The notes: generated from the sequence alone by a model not told the origin. Shown: positions 33,319-42,979, numbered from the stretch's first letter. The stretch: DNA of 64,000 nt from Pelomonas sp. CA6 (GCF_022549225.1 NZ_JAKZFD010000007.1:62001-126000); one strand, 5' to 3'. Numbers and translations: made by a program.

Positions 33319-34500
33319 ATGTTGGTTTGGGAAGAAGACCAGAAGCCTTCAAGCAGCGCGAATCACAGCGCATCGATCAACGCAGCGACCGCACCGGTCG
33401 CGCGTGAGGCCCTCGCCTCCGCTGTTCCCGCCCAATCTGCCTCCACCCCGAGCTCGACCAGCAGCGTCCAGGCCGCCAGTGAGCGCCGCGTGAACGTGGC
33501 CGACAAGCGCATCATCAACGGCCAGACCGACGTCAATCAGTTGGTGCCGTTCAAGTACAAGTGGGCCTGGGAGAAGTACCTGGCCACCTGCGCGAACCAC
33601 TGGATGCCGCAAGAGGTCAACATGTCCCGCGACATCGCGCTGTGGAAGGACCCGAACGGCCTGTCCGAAGACGAGCGCCGCATCATCAAGCGCAACCTCG
33701 GCTTCTTCGTGACCGCGGACTCGCTGGCTGCGAACAACATCGTGCTGGGCACCTACCGCCACATCACGGCGCCGGAGTGCCGCCAGTTCCTGCTGCGCCA
33801 AGCCTTCGAAGAGGCGATCCACACGCACGCCTACCAGTACATCGTCGAGTCGCTGGGTCTGGATGAAAGCGAGATCTTCAACGCCTACCACGAGGTGGCG
33901 TCCATCCGCGACAAGGACGAATTCCTGATCCCGTTCATCGACGCGATCATGGATCCCAATTTCCGCACTGGCACGCTGGAGGCCGACCAGACGCTGTTGA
34001 AGTCGCTGATCGTCTTTGCCTGCCTGATGGAAGGGCTGTTCTTCTACGTGGGCTTCACGCAAATCCTGGCACTGGGTCGCCAGAACAAGATGACCGGTGC
34101 CGCCGAGCAGTACCAGTACATCCTGCGCGACGAGTCCATGCACTGCAATTTCGGCATCGACCTGATCAACCAGATCAAGCTCGAGAACCCGCAGCTGTGG
34201 ACGCCGCAGTTCCGGGCCGAAATCAAGGAACTGTTCCAGAAGGCCGTCGACCTGGAATACCGCTATGCCGAGGACACCATGCCTCGCGGCGTGCTGGGTC
34301 TGAATGCGGCCATGTTCAAGGGCTATCTGCGCTACATCGCGAACCGCCGCGCCACCCAGATCGGGCTGGAGTCGCTGTTCCCGAACGAAGAGAACCCCTT
34401 CCCCTGGATGAGCGAGATGATCGACCTGAAGAAGGAGCGCAACTTCTTCGAGACTCGCGTCATCGAGTACCAATCGGGCGGCGCACTGTCCTGGGACTGA
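33319..34500 (+). CDS. nrdB: class Ia ribonucleoside-diphosphate reductase beta subunit
   Basis: A 393-residue di-iron/tyrosyl-radical subunit. A Ser/Ala-rich N-terminal extension (~50 residues) precedes the conserved fold. Glu165, His168 and Tyr172 in [12 protein letters not shown] correspond to the E. coli iron ligands and radical tyrosine Y122. The second iron site lies in RDESMHCNF. The C-terminus ends in an acidic/aromatic tail ([10 protein letters not shown]) that docks into NrdA. The start at 33319 follows AGGAAG and the promoter above. Classified as Ia because it pairs with an ATP-cone NrdA and NrdR boxes. Confidence 0.95.
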   Translation: MLVWEEDQKPSSSANHSASINAATAPVAREALASAVPAQSASTPSSTSSVQAASERRVNVADKRIINGQTDVNQLVPFKYKWAWEKYLATCANHWMPQEVNMSRDIALWKDPNGLSEDERRIIKRNLGFFVTADSLAANNIVLGTYRHITAPECRQFLLRQAFEEAIHTHAYQYIVESLGLDESEIFNAYHEVASIRDKDEFLIPFIDAIMDPNFRTGTLEADQTLLKSLIVFACLMEGLFFYVGFTQILALGRQNKMTGAAEQYQYILRDESMHCNFGIDLINQIKLENPQLWTPQFRAEIKELFQKAVDLEYRYAEDTMPRGVLGLNAAMFKGYLRYIANRRATQIGLESLFPNEENPFPWMSEMIDLKKERNFFETRVIEYQSGGALSWD

Positions 34501-34702
34501 GTTCCCGGTGCGCGGCCTTCATTGTGGTTTGTGAATGAGATCAAGCTTGGCGATGCCTCAACCGACCGACGCAGAAGCGGCGGTGGTGCATCGCATCCCC
34601 ATTCACCGCACCGCGGCGCAGCTCGCGGGCGGTGGATACCTGACCCAAGGTCGACCGGTTGGCCGAGGGCAGGTCTGTTTCACTTGATCAAGGAGAACTG
34701 AA

Positions 34703-35380
34703 ATGGCAACTGCGAAGAAGGCCGCTCCGGCCAAGAAGGCCGCCCCGGCGAAGAAGGCCGCTCCGGCCAAGAAGGCTGCGGCTCCGGCGAAGAAGGCCGC
34801 TCCGGCCAAGAAGGCCGCCGCTCCGGCGAAGAAGGCTGCCCCGGCCAAGAAGGCTGCGGCTCCGGCGAAGAAGGCCGCTCCGGCCAAGAAGGCCGCCGCT
34901 CCGGCCAAGAAGGCTGCTCCGGCCAAGAAGGCCGCGGCTCCGGCGAAGAAGGCCGCTCCGGCCAAGAAGGCCGCCGCTCCGGCGAAGAAGGCTGCTCCGG
35001 CCAAGAAGGCCGCTCCGGCGAAGAAGGCTGCTGCGCCCAAGAAGGCCGCTGCTCCGGCCAAGAAGGCCGCTGCGCCCAAGAAGGCTGCGGCTCCGGCGAA
35101 GAAGGCTGCTGCGCCCAAGAAGGCTGCTCCGGCCAAGAAGGCTGCCGCTGCCAAGCCGGCCGCCAAGCCCGCTGCGAAGCCCAGCGCCAAGAAGGCTGCT
35201 GCCGCGAAGCCGGCTGCCAAGCCTGCCGCTGCCAAGCCTGCTGCGAAGCCCGCCGCCGCCAAGAAGGCTGCTGCCAAGCCTGCCCCTGCGGCCAAGCCCG
35301 CTGCTGCGCCCGCGCCGGCCGCCAAGACCGCGCTGAGCCCGCAAGCCGCCTGGCCCTTCCCGACCGGCAACAAGCCCTGA
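34703..35380 (+). CDS. histone H1-like lysine/alanine-rich DNA-binding protein
   Basis: A 225-residue low-complexity protein made almost entirely of AAPAKKA repeats (residues ~5-150), then looser AAKPAAKP repeats, and a conserved-looking tail LSPQAAWPFPTGNKP. Such H1-like proteins (compare AlgP and bacterial H1 homologues) bind DNA nonspecifically and compact the nucleoid. AAGGAGAACTGAA precedes the ATG, and a strong terminator follows, so it is probably monocistronic and well expressed. The tandem coding repeats make the length prone to change by recombination. Function beyond DNA binding is not known. Confidence 0.88.
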   Translation: MATAKKAAPAKKAAPAKKAAPAKKAAAPAKKAAPAKKAAAPAKKAAPAKKAAAPAKKAAPAKKAAAPAKKAAPAKKAAAPAKKAAPAKKAAAPAKKAAPAKKAAPAKKAAAPKKAAAPAKKAAAPKKAAAPAKKAAAPKKAAPAKKAAAAKPAAKPAAKPSAKKAAAAKPAAKPAAAKPAAKPAAAKKAAAKPAPAAKPAAAPAPAAKTALSPQAAWPFPTGNKP

Positions 35381-35452
35381 GGGCAAGCGCGCTGACCCCC
35401 GCCTTTGCGCGTGGGTCGGCAAGACCTGGCCCCCGCTCGCGGGGGCGGGATC

Positions 35453-35479
35453 AAAGCCCGGCTTCGGCCGGGCTTTTTC
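35453..35479 (+). terminator. intrinsic terminator after the H1-like gene
   Basis: AAAGCCCGGC and GCCGGGCTTT form a 10-bp stem with a TTCG tetraloop, followed by TTC. With its A-tract upstream it can also terminate the convergent minus-strand zinc-ribbon gene, whose stop is at 35485. Confidence 0.92.
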
Positions 35480-35484
35480 TCTTG

Positions 35485-36669
35485 TCAGGGCTGTTCGCCG
35501 GCGGGCTGGAAGATTTCGATGCTGTAGCCGGCCACAGCCTGCTCGCCACTCTCGAACACCAGCTGCAGGCTCTGCTCCGCGCCGGGGGCGATGGACTTGC
35601 CGTCCATGCCGAAATCCTGCGGCGACAGCATGCGCCGGGCCACCGGCTTGCCTGCCGCGTCCTGAACACTGAGGTCCACCCAGGGCAGCGCCAGCTCCCA
35701 GGGGCTCTGGTTGCGCAGACTCAGGCTGAGGCGGTAGTGGTGGCCGCTGCCTTCCTGTACCAGTCCGCTGCTCTCGACATGCAGCCCGGTGATCTGTTTC
35801 CACGGGCGAATCTCGCAGGCGAGCCATTGGCACAGGGTCTGCAGGGCCGGCCTGGCCTTGGGGTATTGCGCGGCGAGGGCATCGCGCTGATGGCGTGCCA
35901 GCTGCAGCGCCAGCGCGCCCAGCAGCAGCAGACCCGCCGCCCCCAGTGCCAGCCGTACGCCGGGGCGTTGCCAGCGCGCGCGGCGCTGAGCCTGGCGCAC
36001 GAAGCCGGGCGTCGCGGGCGCGCCGTCGGGGTCTGCGGCGGTCGGGGTCTCCGATGCCCGCGCCTGGCCCTGGCCGGCCGCGGCCGCGGCCAGGCTGGGT
36101 GACAGCAGCACATCGGGCGCCGCGCTGTCTGCGAGCGCCGCGCCATCCGCCGCCTCGGGCGGCGTCCAGCCCTTGGGCACCGGCAGGCCATCGTCTTCGG
36201 CCTCGGGGGCCGCGGGCTCCATCGTCAGATAGGGCTCACGCCGACGCTCCAGCTCCGGATCATGCTGCTGCACGGTGACGGGCCATTCCTCCTCGGGCTG
36301 CGCGACCGGCGCGGGCGCCGGAGTGGGCGGTGGAGGAGGCGGAGGTGTTGGCGGCGGTGGCGGCGCGGGAGGCTCTTCCGGCCAGGGCTGCTGAGGCGCC
36401 GGGGCCGGCATCGGCGGCGCATGCCAGCCGGATGGCAGATCGTCGGGGGCTTCCGTGTCGGCGCTGGGCTGTGTGGCCTCGGGCTGCGGTGGCGCCCCGG
36501 CGGGCGGCCAGGGCGGCGCGGCTTCGCGTTCCAGGTCGAACAGTTGCTCGCGGGCGTCGAACACCTCGGCGCAGCGCCCGCAGCGCACCCAGCCTTCGGA
36601 GATGCGAAGCTGGTCCTGCACCACCCGGAAGATGGTGCCGCAGGCGGTGCAGCGCGTCGCGAGATTCAT
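35485..36669 (-). CDS. zinc-ribbon membrane protein (DUF3426-type)
   Basis: A 394-residue protein. The N-terminal MJ0042-type zinc ribbon has TRCTACGTIFRV and VRCGRCAEVFDA (residues ~5-40). A long Pro-rich linker (~100-140) follows, then one transmembrane helix (LALGAAGLLLLGALALQLA) and a C-terminal extracytoplasmic domain typical of DUF3426. The ATG at 36669 is preferred over a GTG six codons upstream. It is 60 bp downstream of prmA on the same strand, a common Burkholderiales arrangement. No function is established for the family. Confidence 0.87.
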   Translation of the reverse strand: MNLATRCTACGTIFRVVQDQLRISEGWVRCGRCAEVFDAREQLFDLEREAAPPWPPAGAPPQPEATQPSADTEAPDDLPSGWHAPPMPAPAPQQPWPEEPPAPPPPPTPPPPPPPTPAPAPVAQPEEEWPVTVQQHDPELERRREPYLTMEPAAPEAEDDGLPVPKGWTPPEAADGAALADSAAPDVLLSPSLAAAAAGQGQARASETPTAADPDGAPATPGFVRQAQRRARWQRPGVRLALGAAGLLLLGALALQLARHQRDALAAQYPKARPALQTLCQWLACEIRPWKQITGLHVESSGLVQEGSGHHYRLSLSLRNQSPWELALPWVDLSVQDAAGKPVARRMLSPQDFGMDGKSIAPGAEQSLQLVFESGEQAVAGYSIEIFQPAGEQP

Positions 36670-36729
36670 GGGCGCCGATGATGCCACGAACGGGGGGCAG
36701 GTCTTGCCCGTGGTGTGGCTCTGTGGTGC

Positions 36730-37638
36730 TCAGGCCCCGCGGCGCGCCGTCATCAGGATCCAGCCGTCCTCGTGGTCGGCCACGTCCAGCGCCACATAGG
36801 GCGCGTAGGCGGCCTTGAGCTCGTCGGCCTGGCGCTCCAGGATGCCCGCCAGCACCAGATGGGCGCCGGGTGCCAGGTGCCGGGTCAGCAGCGGCGCCAG
36901 CAGCTTCAGCGGCGTGGCCAGGATGTTGGCCAGCACCACCGGGTACTCGCCCTGGGCGGCATCGGGCAGCGCGGCCTGCAGCTGCACCTGGTTCTCGGCC
37001 GCGTTCTGCAGCGAGGACTGCACGGCGGCCGGGTCGATGTCCACCGCGGTGATGCCACGCGCGCCGAACAGGCCGGTCGCAATGGCCAGGATGCCGGAGC
37101 CGCAGCCGTAGTCCAGCACGCGTTCCCATTGCGCGGCCTCGGCCGCATGCGCGGCGATCCAGCGCAGGCACATGCGCGTGGTCGGGTGAGTGCCGGTGCC
37201 GAAGGCCAGCCCCGGGTCCAGCCGCATCACCTGGCGTGCCTGCGCGGGCGCCTCGTGCCACGAGGGCACGATCCAGAATTCCGGCGTGATCTCGACCGGC
37301 GCGAACTGCGACTGGGTCAGCCGCACCCAGTCCTGCTCGGCCACCGCCTGGATGGTCTGCACATGGACATCGGTCGCCCAGTCCTGCGCCAGCAGCAGCG
37401 TTGCCGCCTCGGTGGCCTCGGCCTCGGTGGCGAAGAGCGCCTTCACGACCGATCGTTCCCATCCGGCCTTGGGTGCCGGCATGCCGGGTTCGCCGAACAG
37501 CGCCTTCTCGGACGCGGTGTCGGCGTCGGCGTCTTCGACCGAAACGGCCAGCGAGTCGACCTCCATCAGCGCGTCACTGACGGTTTCGACGTCGTCCTCG
37601 CGGCAGACCAGGACCAGTTCGTGCAGGGTGCCGTTCAT
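36730..37638 (-). CDS. prmA: ribosomal protein L11 methyltransferase
   Basis: A 302-residue SAM-dependent methyltransferase that trimethylates ribosomal protein L11. The N-terminal L11-recognition domain (residues ~1-60) is followed by the Rossmann domain with DPGLAFGTGTHPTTRMCLRW, the SAM motif LDYGCGSGILAIA and VDIDPAAV. The catalytic LANILATPL motif corresponds to NPPY-like motif IV. It begins one base after the accC stop, so it is translationally linked to the acetyl-CoA carboxylase operon, as in many betaproteobacteria. Confidence 0.96.
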   Translation of the reverse strand: MNGTLHELVLVCREDDVETVSDALMEVDSLAVSVEDADADTASEKALFGEPGMPAPKAGWERSVVKALFATEAEATEAATLLLAQDWATDVHVQTIQAVAEQDWVRLTQSQFAPVEITPEFWIVPSWHEAPAQARQVMRLDPGLAFGTGTHPTTRMCLRWIAAHAAEAAQWERVLDYGCGSGILAIATGLFGARGITAVDIDPAAVQSSLQNAAENQVQLQAALPDAAQGEYPVVLANILATPLKLLAPLLTRHLAPGAHLVLAGILERQADELKAAYAPYVALDVADHEDGWILMTARRGA

Positions 37639-37639
37639 A

Positions 37640-38989
37640 TCAACGCTTGTGCTCGCTCATCCACGCTTCAAGGTAGTGGATGGAGGTGCCGCCTTCAATG
37701 AACTTGGCGTCGGCCATCAGCTCGCGATGCAGCGGGATGTTGGTCTGGATGCCTTCCACCACCGTTTCCGACAACGCGATACGCATGCGCGCCAGCGCCT
37801 GCTCGCGCGTGTCGCCGTGGACGATGATCTTGCCGATCATGGAGTCGTAGTTGGGTGGCACGAAGTAGTTGGTGTAGGCGTGCGAGTCCACGCGCACACC
37901 AGGGCCACCGGGCGGATGCCACATGGTGATGCGGCCGGGCGAGGGCACGAACTTGACCGGGTCCTCGGCGTTGATGCGGCATTCGATCGCGTGGCCGCGC
38001 ATCGTGATGTTGCGCTGGGTGAAGGGCAGCTTCTCGCCCGCGGCGACGCGGATTTGCATCTGCACGATGTCGATGCCGGTCACCATCTCGGTCACCGGAT
38101 GCTCCACCTGCACGCGCGTGTTCATCTCGATGAAGTAGAACTCGCCGTTCTCGTAGAGGAACTCGAAGGTGCCCGCGCCGCGGTAGCCCATCTTCTTGCA
38201 GGCGGCGGAGCAGCGATCGCCGATGCGTTCGATCAGGCGGCGCGGGATGCCGGGCGCCGGCGCTTCCTCGATGATCTTCTGGTGGCGGCGCTGCATGGAG
38301 CAGTCGCGCTCGCCCAGCCAGACGGCGTTCTTGTGACCGTCGGCCAGCACCTGGATCTCGATATGCCGCGGGTTCTCCAGGAATTTCTCCATGTAGACCT
38401 GCGGGTTGCCGAAGGCCGCGCCGGCCTCGGCCTTGGTGGTCTGCACCGCGTTGACCAGCGCGGCCTCGGTGTGCACCACGCGCATGCCGCGGCCACCGCC
38501 GCCGCCAGCGGCCTTGATGATCACCGGGTAGCCCACGCTGCGCGCGATCTTGACGATTTCCTTGGGGTCGTCCGGCAGCGCGCCTTCGGAGCCGGGCACG
38601 CAGGGCACGCCGGCCTTGATCATGGCCTGCTTGGCGGACACCTTGTCGCCCATCATGCGAATGTTGTCCGGCGTCGGGCCGATGAAGGTGAAGCCGCTGC
38701 GCTCCACGCGTTCGGCGAAGTCCGCGTTCTCGGACAGGAAGCCGTAGCCGGGGTGGATGGCCTCGGCGTCGGTCACCTCGGCCGTGGCGATGATGGCCGG
38801 CATGCTGAGGTAGCTCTGCGCCGAAGGCGCGGGGCCGATGCACACGGCCTCGTCGGCCAGCTTCACGTACTTGGCGTCGCGGTCGGCCTCGGAATAGACC
38901 ACCACGGACTTCACGCCCAGCTCGCGGCAGGCGCGCTGGATGCGCAGGGCGATCTCGCCCCGGTTCGCGATCAGAATCTTCTTGAACAT
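37640..38989 (-). CDS. accC: acetyl-CoA carboxylase biotin carboxylase subunit
   Basis: A 449-residue ATP-grasp enzyme that carboxylates biotin on AccB, the first step of fatty-acid synthesis. It begins [20 protein letters not shown] and includes [13 protein letters not shown], the glycine-rich ATP loop [47 protein letters not shown] (quoted in part) and the catalytic [16 protein letters not shown]. The length matches E. coli AccC. It lies 16 bp downstream of accB and one base before prmA. Confidence 0.98.
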   Translation of the reverse strand: MFKKILIANRGEIALRIQRACRELGVKSVVVYSEADRDAKYVKLADEAVCIGPAPSAQSYLSMPAIIATAEVTDAEAIHPGYGFLSENADFAERVERSGFTFIGPTPDNIRMMGDKVSAKQAMIKAGVPCVPGSEGALPDDPKEIVKIARSVGYPVIIKAAGGGGGRGMRVVHTEAALVNAVQTTKAEAGAAFGNPQVYMEKFLENPRHIEIQVLADGHKNAVWLGERDCSMQRRHQKIIEEAPAPGIPRRLIERIGDRCSAACKKMGYRGAGTFEFLYENGEFYFIEMNTRVQVEHPVTEMVTGIDIVQMQIRVAAGEKLPFTQRNITMRGHAIECRINAEDPVKFVPSPGRITMWHPPGGPGVRVDSHAYTNYFVPPNYDSMIGKIIVHGDTREQALARMRIALSETVVEGIQTNIPLHRELMADAKFIEGGTSIHYLEAWMSEHKR

Positions 38990-39005
38990 GATCGAGCGGC
39001 CCGGC

Positions 39006-39470
39006 TTACTCGATGATGAAGAGCGGCTGACCGAATTCCACCGGCTGGCCGTTCTCGACCAGGATCTTGGTGACCGTGCCGCTCTTGTCGGCCTCGATCT
39101 CGTTCATGATCTTCATCGCTTCGATGATGCAGATGGGCTCGCCTTCCTTGACCTGCTGGCCCAGCTCGGCAAAGGGCTTGGCATTGGGGCTGGAGGCACG
39201 GTAGAACGTGCCCACCATGGGCGACTTGACGGCATGGCCGGTCTCGACGGCCGGCGCTGCGGCCACCGGGGCCGCGGCGGCTGGTGCCGCAGCGGCGGGC
39301 GCCGGCGCGGCGACCATCGGCTGGGCCTGGACCATGGGCATCGCGGCCACCACGGGGTTGCCGTCGGACTTGACGATACGCACCTTGCCATCGGCTTCGG
39401 TGATTTCAAGTTCAGAAATGTTCGACTCGGACACGAGGTCGATCAGGGTCTTGAGCTTGCGCAAATCCAT
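39006..39470 (-). CDS. accB: acetyl-CoA carboxylase biotin carboxyl carrier protein
   Basis: A 154-residue carrier. The N-terminal [20 protein letters not shown] is followed by an Ala/Pro-rich linker (residues ~45-80) and the biotinyl domain with [13 protein letters not shown] and the biotin-acceptor lysine in [22 protein letters not shown] precedes ATG 39470, which excludes a start four codons upstream. First gene of accB-accC-prmA and 58 bp after aroQ. Confidence 0.97.
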   Translation of the reverse strand: MDLRKLKTLIDLVSESNISELEITEADGKVRIVKSDGNPVVAAMPMVQAQPMVAAPAPAAAAPAAAAPVAAAPAVETGHAVKSPMVGTFYRASSPNAKPFAELGQQVKEGEPICIIEAMKIMNEIEADKSGTVTKILVENGQPVEFGQPLFIIE

Positions 39471-39528
39471 AGGGTTCTCCAACGGGAATGGTTGTCCGTC
39501 CGGTGTCTTGCCGGCTGACCGGATCAGG

Positions 39529-39966
39529 TCAGGCGGCGCCCTGGCTCAACGCGTACTGCAAGGCCAGTTCGTAGCCCTTGGGGCCCAGGCCGCAGATCAC
39601 GCCCAGCGCAAGTTCCGACATGTAGCTGTGATGCCGGAAGGGTTCGCGCTTGTGGATGTTGGACAGGTGCACTTCAATAAAGGGCAGGGACACCGCCGCC
39701 AGCGCATCGCGGATTGCGACGCTGGTGTGGGTGTAGGCGGCCGGGTTGATGATGATGAAGCTGGTTCCATCGCGTCCCGCGGCCTGAATCCGGTCCACCA
39801 GCGCACCTTCATGGTTGCTTTGGAACGATTCAAGGCGGGCTCCGGCTTTGTGCGCGATTTTGGCGAGATCAGCATCGATCTGCGTCAAAGTCTTCGCACC
39901 ATAAACCTCAGGCTCGCGGGTGCCCAGGAGATTGAGGTTGGGGCCGTGGAGTACCAGGAGTTGCAT
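39529..39966 (-). CDS. aroQ: type II 3-dehydroquinate dehydratase
   Basis: A 145-residue dodecameric-type dehydroquinase of the shikimate pathway. It has [18 protein letters not shown] with the active-site tyrosine, [29 protein letters not shown] and [18 protein letters not shown]. It leads directly into accB-accC-prmA. AroE, the next enzyme but one in use, is encoded at 42104-42979. Confidence 0.97.
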   Translation of the reverse strand: MQLLVLHGPNLNLLGTREPEVYGAKTLTQIDADLAKIAHKAGARLESFQSNHEGALVDRIQAAGRDGTSFIIINPAAYTHTSVAIRDALAAVSLPFIEVHLSNIHKREPFRHHSYMSELALGVICGLGPKGYELALQYALSQGAA

Positions 39967-40004
39967 CAGCGACCGGTCGTGCCCATTTAGAGCGCAGACA
40001 CTAG

Positions 40005-40034
40005 AAGCGTAAAAGTCCGCACTTTACGCTTTTT
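40005..40034. terminator. inverted repeat between the tlpA-like gene and aroQ
   Basis: AAGCGTAAA (40005-40013) and TTTACGCTT (40023-40031) form a 9-bp stem with a 9-base loop. TTT follows on the plus strand, and TCTAG on the minus strand. It could weakly end the minus-strand transcript of the tlpA-like gene before aroQ. Confidence 0.45.
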
Positions 40035-40133
40035 AGACCCAGATCCCGACGGCTGGGGAAAAATAAATGGCTTGACCGACGTTGGCTCAGCGGCTAGGGG
40101 ACGGCGGGCTTCCCCTCCGCCCCAGGCCAGGTC

Positions 40134-40697
40134 CTAGCGCAACGCTGTGGCGAATTTTCGCAGCTCTTCGAGGTCGGTTGCGCCCAGTTTGTGCCAGATT
40201 GGCTGACCTTGGATGTCGAAGGCCACGCTGAACGGCAGCCCCCCGCGCTGGTTGCCCAGCTGGCGCGACAGCTCGGTACCGGTCAGCCCCGCCAGCGCCA
40301 CGGGGAAATCGACCGGCAACTTGGTCAGGAACTGGCGCACGGGCGTCGGGGCATCCACCGCCAGGCCCAGCACCTGCCAGCCCTGGGGGCCGAACTCGCG
40401 CTGGAAACGGTTCAGCTCGGGCATCTCCTTGACGCAGGGCGCACACCAGGTGGCCCAGAAATTGAGCAGCAGGGGGCGGCCAAAGAAGCGCTCACGCGGT
40501 ACCAACCCCTGGCCGTCCAGCGTGTCGAAGCGGGCATCCCAGAACGCCAGGGCCGCGTCGGCGCCGGCGGGTTGGCCGATGGCGGGGTCGGCGGCGGCCG
40601 TGACGGCGCGGCGCTCCTTCATCACGGCGAACAGCGCGCCGGCGAGTGCCGCTGCGGCGCCGGTGCCGCCCAAGGCCACCCATTGGCGTCGGTTCAT
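40134..40697 (-). CDS. TlpA-like thioredoxin-fold redox protein
   Basis: A 187-residue protein. The N-terminal membrane anchor or signal sequence (MNRRQWVALGGTGAAAALAG) precedes a thioredoxin fold with the active site NFWATWCAPCVKEMPEL. A cis-proline segment GGLPFSVAFD follows. It should act in the periplasm as a thiol-disulphide reductase, for example in cytochrome c maturation. It overlaps the upstream hypothetical gene by four bases (ATGA), so the two are coupled. Confidence 0.92.
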   Translation of the reverse strand: MNRRQWVALGGTGAAAALAGALFAVMKERRAVTAAADPAIGQPAGADAALAFWDARFDTLDGQGLVPRERFFGRPLLLNFWATWCAPCVKEMPELNRFQREFGPQGWQVLGLAVDAPTPVRQFLTKLPVDFPVALAGLTGTELSRQLGNQRGGLPFSVAFDIQGQPIWHKLGATDLEELRKFATALR

Positions 40698-41287
40698 GGG
40701 GCGTTCTCCTTGTCCATCAGCAGGCGCAGCGCGGCGAGGTCGCCGCGTTCGCTGCGGCCCCGGGCGTCGGGTTTCAGCGCGCCGCGCTGGTCGTCGTAGT
40801 CCAGGATGGTCAGCGCGACGCTGACCGTTTCGTTCAGTGGCCGGCAGGGCGCGGCGATCACCAGGCAGTCCACCTGATCGCCGCGCGGCCCGCGGACCTG
40901 GCCCACGTCATAGTCCACGCCCAGGTTCAGCAACGCGATTTCGGCCGACTTGGGATCATCGCAGTACAGCTGCAGATGGATGTTGGACAGCCGGGTCGCG
41001 GTGCCGCGCCACACGGCGCCGGTCAGATGGGGGCGGAACTCGGCCAGGCGCTCCATCCACTGGGCGGCCAGCGCCCGCAGCGCGGCCAGTTCGGCCGGCT
41101 GGGTGTCGGCGCAGAAGAGAGTCAGGTATTCCCGCACCTGGTCCTCCAGCTCGTCGTTGCCGGGCAGCGGCGTGCGAGCGGGCAGGCCGAGCACACGCAA
41201 CGCGCGTTGCTTGGCTGGCCCGTACTCCAGGCCTTCCTCGACGACCAGACGGGCCGCGGCGGCGGCGATTTCGGTGGTGGTGTTCAT
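40694..41287 (-). CDS. conserved hypothetical protein
   Basis: A 197-residue soluble protein. Helical N-terminal half (TEIAAAAARLVVEEGLEYGP, then LPGNDELEDQVREYLTLF). The C-terminal half has alternating strands (NIHLQLYCDDPKSAEIALLN, VDCLVIAAPC, ETVSVALTILDYDDQ) reminiscent of a nucleotidyltransferase-like alpha/beta fold, but I see no catalytic signature. The ATG at 41287 is chosen because the conserved-looking part begins there. It lies between mtgA and the tlpA-like gene on the same strand and overlaps the latter by four bases. Confidence 0.82.
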   Translation of the reverse strand: MNTTTEIAAAAARLVVEEGLEYGPAKQRALRVLGLPARTPLPGNDELEDQVREYLTLFCADTQPAELAALRALAAQWMERLAEFRPHLTGAVWRGTATRLSNIHLQLYCDDPKSAEIALLNLGVDYDVGQVRGPRGDQVDCLVIAAPCRPLNETVSVALTILDYDDQRGALKPDARGRSERGDLAALRLLMDKENAP

Positions 41288-41342
41288 CAGCGGTGACTCG
41301 GGGGCGGCCCAGCATACCCGCTGGGCCGGGCAGGCGTCGGCG

Positions 41343-42104
41343 TCAGGGCAGTTCGACCGCGCCCATGCGCGCCTCGATGGTCGCCGCCCGGCTGAGGACA
41401 TAGGGCGACGCGGGGCGCTTCTCGAAGCGCTTGGGGGCGGGCAGCATCACCGCCAGCCGGGCCGCCTGCGAGGGCGAAAGGCGGTTGGCGTCGATGCGGA
41501 AGTAATGGCGTGCCGCGGCCTGGGCGCCGAACAGGCCTTCGCCCCACTCGACGTTGTTCAGGTAGATCTCCAGGATGCGGTCCTTGCTCAGCAGGGCTTC
41601 CAGCATATAGGTCAGCACCAGTTCCTGGCCCTTGCGCGCCAGCGTGCGTTCCGGGCCCAGGAACAGGTTCTTGGCCAGTTGCTGGGTGATGGTGGAGCCG
41701 CCGACGATCTTGGTCGGTGCCGGTGGGCGCGCGGCCTGCTGCTGGGGCGATAGGCGCTGCAGGCGTTTCTCGGCCTGGGCCTGTGCCTTCTGGTTGCGCT
41801 CCCAGGCTTTTTCCAGCGCATCCCAGTCCACGCCGCCATGCTCGGCGAAGCTGGCGTCCTCGCTGGCGATGACCGCGCGCTTCAGGTGCGGGGAAATCTG
41901 GTCGCCGTCCACCCATTGCTGGGCCCACAGCAACTGGCCTTTGTCGCGCAATAGGCGCAGGATCTCGGCGCGCTGGAAGGTGGTGGACTGGGGCGCGATC
42001 AGGTTCATCGCCGCAATGCGCAGCAGGAAGAACAGCTGCAGGCACAGCAGGGCCAGCAGCAACAGGCTCAGCAGACGACCCAGCGAGGCGAGCAGGCGCC
42101 GCAT
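41343..42104 (-). CDS. mtgA: monofunctional biosynthetic peptidoglycan transglycosylase
   Basis: A 253-residue GT51 glycosyltransferase polymerising lipid II. A single N-terminal transmembrane helix (LLSLLLLALLCLQLFFLL) is followed by the catalytic motifs ASEDASFAEHGGVDWDAL (with the catalytic Glu), GGSTITQQLAKNLFLGPERT, RKGQELVLTYMLEALLSKD and ILEIYLNNVEWGEGLFG. No transpeptidase domain follows, which distinguishes it from class A PBPs. The ATG overlaps the aroE stop as TGATG. Confidence 0.96.
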   Translation of the reverse strand: MRRLLASLGRLLSLLLLALLCLQLFFLLRIAAMNLIAPQSTTFQRAEILRLLRDKGQLLWAQQWVDGDQISPHLKRAVIASEDASFAEHGGVDWDALEKAWERNQKAQAQAEKRLQRLSPQQQAARPPAPTKIVGGSTITQQLAKNLFLGPERTLARKGQELVLTYMLEALLSKDRILEIYLNNVEWGEGLFGAQAAARHYFRIDANRLSPSQAARLAVMLPAPKRFEKRPASPYVLSRAATIEARMGAVELP

Positions 42105-42979
42105 CACGCCCCCGCGAGACGCTGGCGCAGCGCCGCGAGCACCGGTGCGGTATCGGGGCGCAGCCCGCGCCAGAACAGGAAGGCCTCGGCCGCCTGCTCC
42201 ACCAGCATGCCCAGCCCGTCGCGCAGCACGCCGCCGGGGCCGGCCTGTTCGCCGGCCCAGTCCAGGAAGCCTTGCGCGGCGGGCCCGTACATCATGTCCA
42301 GCGCCAGGCCGCCCTCGGCCAGCACGCGCCCCTGAGACGCGGGCACCGGCACGCCAGCGCCGGCCAGCGAGGCGCTGGTGCCGTTGATCAGCAGGTCGTG
42401 GGTTCCGCCGCAGTCGTCCAGCGCGCCCGCGCTGAGCTGTACGCCATGCGCATCGGCCCAGGCCTGGTGACGCGCGGCCAGGGCCAGGGCCTTGTCGGCG
42501 CTGCGATTGACCACGCGCAGCCGGGCCGGCCGCGCGGCGATCAGGCTGCCCAGCACGCCCGCCGAGGCGCCGCCAGCGCCCAGCAGCAGCACGCGCTGGC
42601 CGGCAAGCGGCCGGTGGGCGTTGCGCTGGATGTCGTTGACCAGGCCGGCGCCATCGGTGTTGTCGCCCTGCCAGCCTCGCGCGTCGAAGCGCAGCGTGTT
42701 GGCCGCGCCGGCCAGTTGCGCCCGTTCGCTGAGGTCCGCGGCCAGTGCCGCCGCCTCGAATTTGAAGGGCACGGTGACGTTGCAGCCCTTGGCACCGCTG
42801 GCGGCGAAGGCGCGCACCGTCGCGGCAAAGCCGTCCAGCGGGCAGAGCAGCCGTTCATAGACCAGGGCCTGCCCGGTCTGCGCCGCGAAGGCGGCATGGA
42901 TGAATGGGGACTGGCTGTGCTCGACCGGATGGCCGGCGACGGCGTAGCGGTCGGGGGCGCGGGCAGGGCTTGGATTCAT
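42104..42979 (-). CDS. aroE: shikimate dehydrogenase
   Basis: A 291-residue NADP-dependent reductase converting 3-dehydroshikimate to shikimate. It has AVAGHPVEHSQSPFIHAAF with the substrate-binding Ser pair, GCNVTVPFKFEA with the catalytic Lys, DNTDGAGLVNDI, the Rossmann motif LLLGAGGASAGVLG, NRSADKA and the NGTSASLAG loop. It overlaps the TonB-like gene by four bases upstream and mtgA by one base downstream, in a conserved rnb-tonB-aroE-mtgA run. Confidence 0.97.
   Translation of the reverse strand: MNPSPARAPDRYAVAGHPVEHSQSPFIHAAFAAQTGQALVYERLLCPLDGFAATVRAFAASGAKGCNVTVPFKFEAAALAADLSERAQLAGAANTLRFDARGWQGDNTDGAGLVNDIQRNAHRPLAGQRVLLLGAGGASAGVLGSLIAARPARLRVVNRSADKALALAARHQAWADAHGVQLSAGALDDCGGTHDLLINGTSASLAGAGVPVPASQGRVLAEGGLALDMMYGPAAQGFLDWAGEQAGPGGVLRDGLGMLVEQAAEAFLFWRGLRPDTAPVLAALRQRLAGA

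Noticed and set aside
34703-35150. Tandem repeats that could be taken for a CRISPR or minisatellite array
   Set aside because: Units are short, in frame and encode AAPAKKA with synonymous variation; there are no unique spacers of constant length.
34603-35454. Long Gly/Ala/Phe-rich minus-strand reading frame opposite the H1-like gene
   Set aside because: It is the mirror of the AAPAKKA repeat; no ribosome site or plausible fold, and the plus-strand product is well supported.
37695-38843. Long minus-strand frame inside accC in a second frame, and similar long arginine-rich frames across the window
   Set aside because: Out-of-frame shadows of high-GC coding sequence with Arg/Gly/Ala-rich composition and no homology-like motifs.
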